Positions 1-7,571 of a stretch of 8,544 nt of DNA are shown here, piece after piece. Source of the stretch: Methanobacteriota archaeon. GTDB lineage: Archaea; Methanobacteriota; Methanobacteria; Methanobacteriales; Methanobacteriaceae. Below the pieces are notes generated by a model. The model was given only the letters and a program-made list of their open reading frames with translations, made no database searches and was not told the origin of the DNA. Numbering within the stretch: the stretch's first letter is position 1; every line of letters starts with the position of its first letter. Both the position numbers and the translations under genes were made by a program. The stretch spans positions 1-8,544 of the forward strand of contig JAEYQZ010000249.1 of assembly GCA_023409695.1 (NCBI GenBank), in the 5' to 3' direction.

Positions 1-539
1 CTTAAAACTGTGTTAGCTACCAGCATAGTGGTTACCAATATAAATACTGTCAATCCCATTAGTTCAACAGGATCATGAATTCTCTGCGCCCAGTACATGG
101 AAATTAAAAGGTAACTGACAAATCCTAATGTTATATACCATGACCAGGTTGCAGCAAGAGTTCCAATTTTTCTTAAACGCTCATCCCTGGCTGTTTTTTC
201 CATCCCAATATAGGCAAAGAAACTGGTTGCGTAAATTAAAATCCCTAAGAGTAATCCTATTGCTACAAAATCATTCATAGTCTTATTTACTACCAAATAT
301 AATGAATTAATAATTAATATAGCTGATCCAAGCCATATACTTATATTATACATGTCATAACTATTAAATTTACTTTTACCGCCTTTCCCACCTTCTGCAT
401 TTCTGAATTTATTAATAACAGGTACTAAAAAAAGCAAGAAGAATGCAAAAAACACATAATATGTTGGATTCTCCAATACATAGCCCAATAATCCCAGAAT
501 ACCTAATAAACCCCAATAATAATTAAATTTAGCTGCCAT
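1..539 (-). CDS. Polytopic membrane protein, DUF3796/DUF2178-like, 3' end outside window
   Basis: An uninterrupted minus-strand frame starts at ATG 537-539 and runs off the left edge, giving 179 residues without a stop. About six hydrophobic segments are visible, near residues 8-22, 28-43, 65-84, 91-111, 132-150 and 158-178. A glycine- and lysine-rich loop (about 45-58) lies between the second and third. The opening (YYWGLLGILGLLGY) resembles the N-terminus of DUF3796 proteins. The cytoplasmic-looking motif DERLRKIGTLAA (119-130) resembles the DER..KI..KA motif of DUF2178-type proteins. Function is unknown; such genes often sit next to a small Xre-like regulator, which would be off-window here. 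The site GGAAGTGAT ends 4 nt before the chosen ATG. An in-frame ATG five codons upstream (552-554) overlaps that site and is less likely. The promoter region carries a phased repeat array. Family assignment is from memory of motif patterns and is moderately sure; the coding frame itself is secure. Confidence 0.8.
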   Translation of the reverse strand, partial: MAAKFNYYWGLLGILGLLGYVLENPTYYVFFAFFLLFLVPVINKFRNAEGGKGGKSKFNSYDMYNISIWLGSAILIINSLYLVVNKTMNDFVAIGLLLGILIYATSFFAYIGMEKTARDERLRKIGTLAATWSWYITLGFVSYLLISMYWAQRIHDPVELMGLTVFILVTTMLVANTVL

Positions 540-548
540 ACTTATCAC
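540..548 (-). promoter_or_regulatory. Shine-Dalgarno site of the membrane-protein gene
   Basis: On the minus strand GGAAGTGAT lies 4 nt upstream of ATG 537-539. It matches the archaeal optimum GGAGGTGAT at eight of nine positions. It decides the start against the in-frame ATG at 552-554. Confidence 0.6.
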
Positions 549-571
549 TTCCATATCTGCTTAATCTTCAA

Positions 572-631
572 GTTATTTATTTCCAACATAAAGTTATAAA
601 TTTCTAACATCATGTTATGTAATTCTAACAT
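572..631 (-). repeat. Three 18-bp dyad repeats at 21-bp spacing, probable operator array
   Basis: Three copies lie at 572-589, 593-610 and 614-631. Read on the plus strand they are GTTATTTATTTCCAACAT, GTTATAAATTTCTAACAT and GTTATGTAATTCTAACAT, separated by 3-bp spacers. The shared pattern is GTTATnnAnTTCnAACAT. The two promoter-proximal copies contain GTTA-N8-TAAC dyads; the middle one is a 14 of 16 palindrome. The junction of the second and third copies also forms the perfect palindrome TAACATCATGTTA (605-617). A 21-bp period is two helical turns, so all copies face one side of the DNA. They sit between the putative TATA box and the start codon of the minus-strand membrane-protein gene, covering the expected transcription start. 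That position fits repressor binding, which is inference. Confidence 0.8.
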
Positions 632-637
632 AAGCTG

Positions 638-646
638 TATTTAAAG
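638..646 (-). promoter_or_regulatory. Putative TATA box of the membrane-protein gene
   Basis: CTTTAAATA on the minus strand, preceded by the purine-rich GAAAA that could serve as a BRE. The expected transcription start 22-27 bp downstream falls near 617, inside the third 18-bp repeat. The leader would then be about 75 nt. Assigned by pattern and position only. Confidence 0.5.
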
Positions 647-659
647 TTTTCTATATCTG

Positions 660-936
660 AAAAATTAGTATACAAAACAGAGCGGAGACCAAATAGAAAT
701 CATAACACGAAATATAGTGATTTGTAAGTACATATACCATCAGGTGCTTCGAAAGGCTTTTAAAATAGCAGCGATAGCTAAAAATACGATAATTTAAAAT
801 AAAAATTAAAAAAGAGTATTTAGACGATACAACACATTTAAGCAGTTTATAACTTTTTATTTAAATTTTCATGTCCGGTCATGTTCAATCTAATTTTTAA
901 AGTGTTGATAATATATTTATCTTCAAAACATTACGG
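660..936. other. AT-rich intergenic region downstream of cobT
   Basis: This stretch lies between two minus-strand genes, so it holds the 3' untranslated part of cobT and the upstream side of the membrane-protein promoter. I see no convincing gene. A 42-codon open frame on the plus strand (669-797) has no ATG and no ribosome site. Two local features stand out: the 12 of 14 palindrome CATGTCCGGTCATG (870-883), unusually GC-rich for its surroundings, and a T-rich minus-strand tract at 795-815. Confidence 0.6.
795..815 (-). terminator. Putative T-rich terminator of cobT
   Basis: On the minus strand this is CTTTTTTAATTTTTATTTTA, the first strong T-rich tract past the cobT stop at 937-939. Archaeal termination commonly uses such U-rich tracts without a hairpin. 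The distance of about 120 nt from the stop is long, so the assignment is tentative. Confidence 0.35.
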
Positions 937-2046
937 TTAAAAGATTTTATCACATAAATCTTCGATTTTTAATCTTATATCATCCATAGAGACACTTTTA
1001 AGCAATGCAGCCATCATAGCTCCTCCAGCACCTACACCTTCTTTTACAGAGCCATCTAAGTAACTTTTAAGCCCTGCAACAGAAGATTTTTCAAATTCAG
1101 GGTCAACTGCAAAAATATTGATGTCAGCAACCTGACGTGTCAAGAAATTAATATCAGCTGTTTCATCCTCTGCAACAAAAATAGTTGTTGCAATAGATAA
1201 TTTAGAGAAATCAAATTCAGGATCAATACCTTTAATAACAGAACACACAGCAGTCATCTGCGTGCCGCCCGCAAGTGTAACAGGTATAGACAAGCCCATT
1301 ACAATTCCTGCTACGGCTGGGATCATTGGATCTCCTACAATTTCAACGGCCCGCAGAGCATCTTCCACAATTTCTCCTTCCTCATATCCTGCAGCTTTGA
1401 GACCTTCCATTATTGCTTCATATTTTAAATTGTGGGGATTTTCAGGCATGCTACCGCTTACTTTCTGCTTTGCATCATATCCTAATGCAGTTAAAACTCC
1501 TAAAGCAGTTGTAGTGCCTGCGGGAGTACTTTCTCCAATTACAAGGTGATCTGTTAATTTTGATAAAGTTTTTCCAAGTAACAAACCCTTTTCAAATATT
1601 TCACTTGCATTTGGAACTGCATTTCCAGTTCTCACATCTTCACCAGACTCATTACCCAACTTAATATAAGGAATATCTGGTTTTATCCCAGCACCAGCAT
1701 CGGCTACCATTATAGGAATATCTGCAAGTTCAAGAGACGCTTTTGTTATTACAGCGGGTGTCGGGGCAGCTGCACCATCAATAACAGTTTGTGGAATTTC
1801 TGGCAGGCATCTTGGTTCGCCGCATATTACAAGTTCAAGATCTGCAGCAGGAGTATATTCAGTAAGTTCTGGTGTGGCGCCTGCTCCAGTTATTCCAGGT
1901 ATATTAGACGTTTTTGTAGTCGCCATTACACATAAAAATAAAGTATCTTTTTCCTTTAGTTCACTTAGAATTTCTGATGACCCATAGCATTTTATATTTT
2001 CAGTTGTACTGTCATCTGAAATTGCATTATCTGATAAAGTTTTCAT
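937..2046 (-). CDS. cobT: Nicotinate-nucleotide-dependent phosphoribosyltransferase, archaeal CobT family
   Basis: A 369-residue protein of the archaeal CobT family (TIGR00303, formerly UPF0284). The family transfers phosphoribose from nicotinate mononucleotide to a benzimidazole-type base, giving the alpha-riboside phosphate of the lower ligand of cobamides. Visible blocks are IPGITGAGATPELTEYTPAA (49-68), AAPTPAVIT (93-101), GESTPAGTTTALGVLTALGY (171-190), SGSMPENPHNLK (197-208), LAGGTQM (258-264) and EGVGAGGAMMAALL (336-349). Glu172 and Glu336 are the likely counterparts of Salmonella CobT Glu174 and Glu317, by motif comparison. The acidic, low-complexity first 15 residues look like an extension; the start is backed by AGGTGA at 2053-2058. 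The gene stands alone, divergent from kae1-bud32, with no other cobamide gene in view. In this lineage the base is probably 5-hydroxybenzimidazole (Factor III), which is known for related methanogens but not shown here. No frameshift or missing block is seen. Confidence 0.93.
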   Translation of the reverse strand: MKTLSDNAISDDSTTENIKCYGSSEILSELKEKDTLFLCVMATTKTSNIPGITGAGATPELTEYTPAADLELVICGEPRCLPEIPQTVIDGAAAPTPAVITKASLELADIPIMVADAGAGIKPDIPYIKLGNESGEDVRTGNAVPNASEIFEKGLLLGKTLSKLTDHLVIGESTPAGTTTALGVLTALGYDAKQKVSGSMPENPHNLKYEAIMEGLKAAGYEEGEIVEDALRAVEIVGDPMIPAVAGIVMGLSIPVTLAGGTQMTAVCSVIKGIDPEFDFSKLSIATTIFVAEDETADINFLTRQVADINIFAVDPEFEKSSVAGLKSYLDGSVKEGVGAGGAMMAALLKSVSMDDIRLKIEDLCDKIF

Positions 2047-2095
2047 TAATATTCACCTAACTTTTGCACTCATTTGCATTTTATTTGTTAAATTC

Positions 2096-2107
2096 AATAT
2101 AATATAA
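2096..2107 (-). promoter_or_regulatory. Putative TATA box of cobT
   Basis: TTATATTATATT on the minus strand, about 55 bp upstream of the cobT start. A start of transcription about 25 bp downstream, near 2077, would leave a leader of about 30 nt containing the AGGTGA site. Pattern-based. Confidence 0.5.
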
Positions 2108-2615
2108 TTTGCATGATTTCGCAGAAATGAGATATGACTTGATTTAAGTAAAATCTAAATTTATTTTCAAGATATATAAAGATATAAAGCTTATTACATA
2201 GTTTTAAAGACTAGATGTCCTGTGATTAAAAATATGAACTAAATAATTAAGATTTTAAACACTAAAAGAAATAATATTCCCATAAAATAATAACGTAAAA
2301 CTAAAATTTTGTGAAAAGACATTCATTTCAAGTGTAACTACTATAGTTATAATTATTTAAACACCTTCTAATTTTAAATAAAAGACTATTTCAGCGTTGA
2401 ATTTAATCTAACTAAAAATACAGGTTAAATTGTATGATTAATGCACTATGTACAAAATTATAGACAATTAGTTAAAAGGTCTCAAGATAAAGTAAATATT
2501 TAACAAAAACTAAAAAATTATTTAATTATATGTCAATACTATTTTTAGATATTCAAAAAAAACTTAATTATTTATCTGTAAACTACTGGTTAACTATTCA
2601 AAGCTACTATAATTG

Positions 2616-2621
2616 TTTATA
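2616..2621 (+). promoter_or_regulatory. Putative TATA box of kae1-bud32
   Basis: TTTATA about 45 bp before the TTG start. Transcription would begin near 2643, giving a leader of about 20 nt that keeps the ribosome site. The surrounding DNA is so AT-rich that alternatives exist. Confidence 0.35.
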
Positions 2622-2649
2622 GAAGTGACACTAAACATATTAAACTTAT

Positions 2650-2658
2650 CGATGTGAT
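2650..2658 (+). promoter_or_regulatory. Shine-Dalgarno site fixing the TTG start of kae1-bud32
   Basis: CGATGTGAT matches GGAGGTGAT at seven of nine positions and ends 4 nt before TTG 2663-2665. The same 4-nt spacing is seen at rps15, the aconitase X gene and the membrane-protein gene, which supports TTG as the true start. Confidence 0.6.
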
Positions 2659-2662
2659 ATAA

Positions 2663-4306
2663 TTGATTTGTATTGGAATAGAAGGAACTGCAGAAAAAAC
2701 AGGGGTTGGAATCGTTGACAGTGAGGGTAACATCCTCGCTTCATGTGGAAATCCACTAATTCCAGAAAGTGGAGGTATTCACCCCCGTGAAGCTGCAGAA
2801 CATCATGCCGCTGCAATCGTTCCTTTAATAAAAGATGCTCTTAAAGAATCAAAACTGAATATAGATGATATAGACCTGGTTGCTTTTTCTCGAGGCCCTG
2901 GGCTTGGACCGGGGCTTAGAACCACCGCAACTGCTGCAAGATCTCTTTCACTTTCACTCAATGTCCCCATAGTCGGTGTAAATCACTGCATAGGGCATGT
3001 TGAGATTGGAAAGCTTACAACTGGGGCAGAAGACCCTGTTTCACTATATGTAAGCGGAGGAAATACTCAGGTAATTGCCTTTGAGTCTGAAAGGTACAGA
3101 GTATTTGGAGAAACCCTTGATATAGCTATAGGAAACTGCCTTGACCAGTTTGCAAGGGACGTTGGCCTTGGACACCCTGGGGGACCAGAAGTCGAAAAAC
3201 TGGCAGGTAAAGCAAATGAATACATTAAACTTCCATATGCTGTTAAAGGAATGGATCTTTCATTTTCAGGCCTTTTAACTGCCGCTTTAAGGAAATATGA
3301 AGGTGGTTCACCTTTAAGTGATGTGTGCTACAGCCTCCAGGAAACTGCTTTTTCCATGCTTGTTGAAGTAACAGAAAGAGCACTGGCTCACACAAAAAAA
3401 CAGGAAGTCCTCTTATGCGGAGGAGTTGCTGCAAACAGCAGGCTGCGTGAAATGGTAAGCATAATGGCTGAAGAACACTTCGCAGATTTCTATATGCCCC
3501 CAATGAAGTACTGTGGAGATAACGGAGCTATGATTGCGTGGATGGGTCAATTAATGTATAAACATGGATTAACCCAGCATATAGAAGACACAACTGTAAT
3601 TCAAAAATACAGGACAGACCAGGTTGATGTTCCCTGGATGCATAAATCAAAAAAACATCTGGTTTTACCGGAAAAAATCGCTGAAAAAGGTGCAGAAGCA
3701 AACCTTTACACTGATACATGGCTGAATCATGAAGCATTTGTTAAACAGAGAGTCCCAAAGAGTTACAGAATCCCTGAGATTGACCGCCGCCTACGAAAAA
3801 AGAGGACAAAGAAAGAAGCAAAACTTTTAGGTGAATCTAAAATATGCGAAGTCAAGACCCCAATTATCTATGACATAGATAGGAAGGAACATGCTCTTGT
3901 TTTAGAGAAAATCGAAGGAAAAATAATCAAAGATGTTTTTGAAGACGCTTCCCTAGATGAAATAAAAGCAATTTCAAGGAAAATCGGCGAAAACATAGCA
4001 AAGCTACACAACTGCGGCATAATTCATGGAGACCTTACAACTTCAAATTTAATTTTAGAAGATGACAGCATAGTTTTCATAGACTTCGGGCTTGGAAAAA
4101 ATTCAGACTTAGTTGAAGATAAAGGTGTTGACCTTCTGGTATTTAAAAAAGCCATTGGCGGCATCCACTACAAAATCGCTGATTTATGTTTTAGCGAAAT
4201 TTTGAAAGGGTATGAAACTGCTGATGATTATGAAGAAGTAGCCAAAAAAATTGATGAAATTGAGGGAAGAAGAAGGTACACTGTAAATAACACAGGACAG
4301 GACTAA
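2663..4306 (+). CDS. kae1-bud32: Bifunctional Kae1-Bud32: tRNA t6A synthase subunit fused to KEOPS kinase
   Basis: A 547-residue fusion of two KEOPS subunits. Kae1 (about 1-325) transfers the threonylcarbamoyl group to A37 of ANN-decoding tRNAs. Bud32 (about 340-547) is the small atypical kinase/ATPase partner. In Kae1, H108 and H112 (NHCIGH) and D286 (CGDNGA) form the expected metal site, with SGGNTQ (131-136), FSGL (201-204) and CGGVAANSRL (252-261) around the nucleotide pocket. In Bud32, K361 and E385 are the likely ATP lysine and its glutamate partner, HGDLTTSN (455-462) is the catalytic loop and DFG is at 474-476; the tail GRRRYT is the usual basic C-terminus. All key residues are present in both halves, so both look active. 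The start is TTG, backed by the site at 2650-2658; starting later would cut into the conserved IGIEGTAEKTGVG opening. Such fusions are known in several euryarchaea. It is the first gene of the plus-strand group. The other KEOPS subunits (Pcc1, Cgi121) are not in the window. Confidence 0.97.
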   Translation: MICIGIEGTAEKTGVGIVDSEGNILASCGNPLIPESGGIHPREAAEHHAAAIVPLIKDALKESKLNIDDIDLVAFSRGPGLGPGLRTTATAARSLSLSLNVPIVGVNHCIGHVEIGKLTTGAEDPVSLYVSGGNTQVIAFESERYRVFGETLDIAIGNCLDQFARDVGLGHPGGPEVEKLAGKANEYIKLPYAVKGMDLSFSGLLTAALRKYEGGSPLSDVCYSLQETAFSMLVEVTERALAHTKKQEVLLCGGVAANSRLREMVSIMAEEHFADFYMPPMKYCGDNGAMIAWMGQLMYKHGLTQHIEDTTVIQKYRTDQVDVPWMHKSKKHLVLPEKIAEKGAEANLYTDTWLNHEAFVKQRVPKSYRIPEIDRRLRKKRTKKEAKLLGESKICEVKTPIIYDIDRKEHALVLEKIEGKIIKDVFEDASLDEIKAISRKIGENIAKLHNCGIIHGDLTTSNLILEDDSIVFIDFGLGKNSDLVEDKGVDLLVFKKAIGGIHYKIADLCFSEILKGYETADDYEEVAKKIDEIEGRRRYTVNNTGQD

Positions 4307-4351
4307 TCATAACTCACATAGCAAAATATAACCTGATAAAGGAATACAATT

Positions 4352-4816
4352 ATGAATTCAGAGAAACCAGAACAGGAAATGTTCCACAAACTTTCCTGCT
4401 ACACACAAACTCACCCTGATCCTTCGTTCATTCACCAGTATGCAGTTGATGCATTTGCAGCCCAGTGTGCCGATGGAAATACAAAACCAATTACTATCTC
4501 ATTCGCCCTTATCGGCCTTTATCTACACTTAGAAAAGGGCTTTTCAGGGAGAGAAGTACAAATAGCGCATGTTAAACTGGCAAAACACAGAAAAGAATGG
4601 CCAAAATTTGATCAGCCAAAATGCAGAGGGCATATTACAGTTTATAATGTCCTTAATACCACGCGAGGCCCTGAAAGGGATGAAATGATCCATAAATGGT
4701 GTATTTCAGTTTGGGACGCATACAGTGACAGCCATAAAAAAGTTGCTGAACTCGTCCAGACCGAGCTGCATGATAGACAGAAAAAAAGGAAAAATTTACG
4801 CTACAATCCAAAATGA
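4352..4816 (+). CDS. DUF5946-like protein of unknown function
   Basis: A 154-residue soluble protein that I associate with DUF5946, from motif memory. Recognisable blocks are FHKLSCYTQTHPDPSFIHQY (11-30), VDAFAAQ (32-38), KPITISFALIGLYLHLEKGF (45-64), AHVKLAKHR.EWP (72-84), RGHITVYNVL (92-101), GPERDEMIHKWCISVWDAY (106-124) and SHKKVAELVQTEL (127-139). Conserved-looking His, Asp and Trp residues (H12, H21, D23, H28, D33, H59, H73, W117, W121, H128) suggest a ligand- or metal-binding helical fold, which is inference. There is no signal peptide or membrane segment, and the tail (DRQKKRKNLRYNPK) is basic. The gene lies 45 bp after kae1-bud32. Its ribosome site, AAAGGA at 4338-4343, is weak, and AAAATATAA at 4323-4331 could give a nearly leaderless transcript. 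My recollection is that the family is commoner in bacteria, so transfer is possible. Role in the cell is unknown. Confidence 0.82.
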   Translation: MNSEKPEQEMFHKLSCYTQTHPDPSFIHQYAVDAFAAQCADGNTKPITISFALIGLYLHLEKGFSGREVQIAHVKLAKHRKEWPKFDQPKCRGHITVYNVLNTTRGPERDEMIHKWCISVWDAYSDSHKKVAELVQTELHDRQKKRKNLRYNPK

Positions 4817-4949
4817 GAATTCATTCAACTACCATTTCAGCAAGTTTTAACAGAATTTAAATAATTTTATATTGATTTGTTAAATTTAATTACTCTCCAA
4901 AGAAATAGAAAAACATTCAAAGGATCAGTTTTCGGTGGAATGGTAAAAA
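4817..4949. promoter_or_regulatory. Intergenic gap with possible internal promoter for the XTP pyrophosphatase gene
   Basis: This 133-bp AT-rich gap is longer than the others in the group. TTTATATTG at 4866-4874 is a reasonable TATA box; transcription would start near 4895 with a leader of about 55 nt. The T-rich stretch 4860-4900 could also weaken read-through from the gene before. No hairpin or repeat stands out. Confidence 0.4.
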
Positions 4950-5519
4950 ATGGTCAGAGTCATAAACTTTATAACTGGTAACAAACACAAAGTTAAAGAA
5001 GCCAAAGGAATTTTTGAAAATTTTGGCATAGAGCTTGAACATACAGATCTAGGCTACCCTGAAGTGCAGGGAGAACTGGTTGATGTGGCCAAATTTGGCG
5101 CTGAGTATGCTGCAAGCAAACTAGAAGGACCTGCAATAGTAGAAGATGCTGGTCTTTTTATAAAAGCCTTAAACTGGTTTCCAGGGACTTACTCGTCCTA
5201 CGTGCAGGAAACACTTGGTAATAAAGGCATTTTAAAGCTCATGAATGATGTTGAAGACAGATACGCCGAATTCAGGTCGGTTATTGGCTACTGCACACCC
5301 AAAGCCGAGCCCGAGGTTTTTTTAGGCGCTGTTCCAGGACATATTGCATACGAAGAGCGGGGCAATAATGGATTTGCTTACGATCCGCTTTTTATTCCAG
5401 AAGGGTATGATAAGACCTTTGGAGAGCTTACAACAGATGAAAAAAATGAATTTTCTCACAGGAGAAGGTCGCTTGAGAAATTTGCATCATGGTTAAATAA
5501 GCATGCTGCAGGTGACTGA
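4950..5519 (+). CDS. rdgB: XTP/dITP pyrophosphatase (non-canonical purine NTP pyrophosphatase, RdgB/HAM1)
   Basis: A 189-residue cytosolic enzyme that hydrolyses XTP, ITP and their deoxy forms to monophosphate and pyrophosphate, keeping deaminated purines out of DNA and RNA. Family marks are all present: TGNKHK (9-14), VEDAGL with the catalytic Glu-Asp pair (64-69), FPGTYSSYV (77-85), GFAYDPLF (141-148) and the closing ELTTDEKNEFSHR (159-171). The length is normal for archaeal and bacterial members. The ATG at 4950 is fixed because an in-frame stop (TAA 4944-4946) lies just upstream; an ATG at 4940 is out of frame. GGTGG at 4934-4938 is the probable ribosome site, at a rather long 11-nt spacing. 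The gene lies in line with kae1-bud32 and rps15, and 53 bp separate it from rps15. No key residue is missing. Confidence 0.95.
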   Translation: MVRVINFITGNKHKVKEAKGIFENFGIELEHTDLGYPEVQGELVDVAKFGAEYAASKLEGPAIVEDAGLFIKALNWFPGTYSSYVQETLGNKGILKLMNDVEDRYAEFRSVIGYCTPKAEPEVFLGAVPGHIAYEERGNNGFAYDPLFIPEGYDKTFGELTTDEKNEFSHRRRSLEKFASWLNKHAAGD

Positions 5520-5540
5520 CTACTTGAAAATTCAATTAAG

Positions 5541-5561
5541 CTAATTTAACTTAAAAATTAG
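5541..5561 (+). promoter_or_regulatory. 7-bp inverted repeat in the rps15 leader, abutting the Shine-Dalgarno site
   Basis: CTAATTT (5541-5547) and AAATTAG (5555-5561) are perfect complements around a 7-nt loop, and the second arm shares its last G with the ribosome site. As RNA it would be a weak AU-rich hairpin. Such repeats are expected by chance in DNA this AT-rich, so a role is speculative. Confidence 0.3.
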
Positions 5562-5568
5562 AGGTGAT
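5561..5568 (+). promoter_or_regulatory. Strong Shine-Dalgarno site of rps15
   Basis: GAGGTGAT is a perfect match to the archaeal anti-Shine-Dalgarno complement and ends 4 nt before ATG 5573. It rules out the in-frame GTG at 5564-5566, which lies inside the site itself. Confidence 0.85.
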
Positions 5569-5572
5569 TTTA

Positions 5573-5974
<402 letters not shown>

Positions 5975-7301
5975 AGCTGACGAAGCCTGCTCCCTTTTAG
6001 GCGAGCATATTAAAAAGGATCATGTTGTGAGAGTAATCTCACACAATGATTCTGATGGACTGTCCGCTGCAGGAGTAATGTGTAACGCAATTTCCAAACA
6101 AGGCGGTAAATTCCATGTTACAATAGTTCCAAGGCTCAAAGAAGAGTTTGTAAGAAAATTAAGGAACGAAAGATACAAATTATTCGTTTTCTGTGATATG
6201 GGAAGTGCATATCCTGATCTTATAAGCAAGTTAAAAGCTGATTCAATAATTGCTGACCATCATCAAGTGTTAGGTGACCAGGACAAAAAATATGAAAATT
6301 TAGTTCACGTAAACCCCCATCTCTTTGGAATGGATGGAACAAGAGACGTGAGCGCCTCAGGAATTTCTTATTTAACTGTCCGCGGAATGGACAATGTAGA
6401 TCTTACAGGGCTCGCATTAGTCGGTGCTTACGGAGATATGCAGTGCAGCGAGGAAATCATAGGTGTCAACAAGATGATGCTTGACGAAGGCCTCAATGCT
6501 GGCGTAATCGAAGAACATGAAGACCTTAAAATAACCTACAAAAAGGAAGAACCACTTTATAAAGCACTTTCATATACTTTTAACCCTGCTTTAAAAGGTA
6601 TTTCTGGAGATCCTGAAGGAACTAAAGCATTCCTGGAAGAACGCGGATTATCCTACGGAATTAAATTCGATGATTTAGCAGAGGAAGAAAAAGACCTGTT
6701 AAAAGAAGAACTCATCAAAATAACTCCTAAAATATTTGATAAAGTTTACAGCGTACCACGTGAAACTCCAGCTTTACGAAATATCGAAGATTATTCAAGG
6801 ATCCTTGATGCCTGCGGTAAAAATAAGAAGTACGGTGTCGGACTGAGCATCTGTATCGGGGAAAGGGAGAATGCCCTTGAAGAAGGCATAGGATTTGCTA
6901 AAAAGTACAGAGACAGTCTTGTTAAGGGTATAAACTGGATTAAAAAAGAAGGATCAGTTCAACTAGATAATATTCAATATATTTACACTGAAGAGAAATC
7001 CAGAAAAAGTCTAATGGGTACCATATCAAGTATTGGACTTGAACTTGAAATCTTGAACCCAAATAAGCCAGTGATTGCCATATCAAAGATGGATAATATC
7101 ATAAAAGTGTCTGGAAGAACCAGTATGGACCTCATTAAAAAAGGTGTGAACCTGGGTTATGCTCTTGGTGAAGCTGCTAAAAGCTTTAATGGAGCAGGAG
7201 GAGGCCATAATATAGCTGCTGGTGCAGTAGTACCTTTCAAAGATATGGATAATTTCACAGATATTGTTGATGAGATAGTTGGAACTCAAATCAGACAATA
7301 A

Positions 7302-7315
7302 TTTTTTTCTTATTT
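7302..7315 (+). terminator. Putative T-rich terminator after the RecJ-like gene
   Basis: TTTTTTTCTTATTTT begins directly after the stop codon at 7299-7301. A U-rich tract of this kind is the usual archaeal intrinsic signal. It probably ends the group that begins at kae1-bud32. Confidence 0.6.
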
Positions 7316-7571
7316 TAAATCCAATACTAACTTAAATTCATATTTTCTATTTTTATTAATTTGACTTTAATATAGCCCAATACAGTTAAATACGATTTAT
7401 TCTAAGTAATTTCAGCATATATTCCTTAAAACATAGTATTAAGCAGTGCTGTCAATAAAACATGTAAAATATAAAATAAATTACTATTTTTAATCTCAGT
7501 TAAGCAAGTATAAATTAACTTAAATTAAAATGAATATAAAAATAAATTCAGAATAAATCTTGAAGATATTA

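Larger units (their letters stand above)
2047..2662. other. 616-bp AT-rich divergent intergenic region
   Basis: This region separates the divergent starts of cobT and kae1-bud32. It holds the putative cobT promoter at its left end and the putative kae1-bud32 promoter at its right end. The roughly 480 bp between them are very AT-rich with many short A and T runs. I found no open frame with a ribosome site, no tRNA-like cloverleaf and no tandem repeat. The small palindrome ACTATAGT near 2340 could be chance in such sequence. Confidence 0.6.

Noticed and set aside
669..797. Open frame of 42 codons on the plus strand downstream of cobT
   Set aside because: It has no ATG, no ribosome site before its internal GTG codons, and no recognisable motif; a frame of this length is expected by chance.
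1262..1549. 95-codon plus-strand open frame opposite cobT
   Set aside because: It is antisense to strongly conserved cobT motifs, lacks a ribosome site, and its composition mirrors the cobT codons.
2061..2080. TGCAAA repeated at 10-bp spacing in the cobT leader
   Set aside because: Two six-base copies are too short to separate from chance in AT-rich DNA. Cobalamin riboswitches are not known from archaea and no such fold is seen.
3243..3737. Two minus-strand open frames opposite kae1-bud32
   Set aside because: They are antisense to conserved Kae1 sequence, have no promoter or ribosome site and resemble no family.
6020..6229. Minus-strand open frame inside the RecJ-like gene
   Set aside because: It is antisense to the catalytic DHH region and shows no independent signal.
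7083..7298. Minus-strand open frame opposite the DHHA1 region
   Set aside because: It is antisense to the conserved GAGGGH motif region and has no ribosome site.
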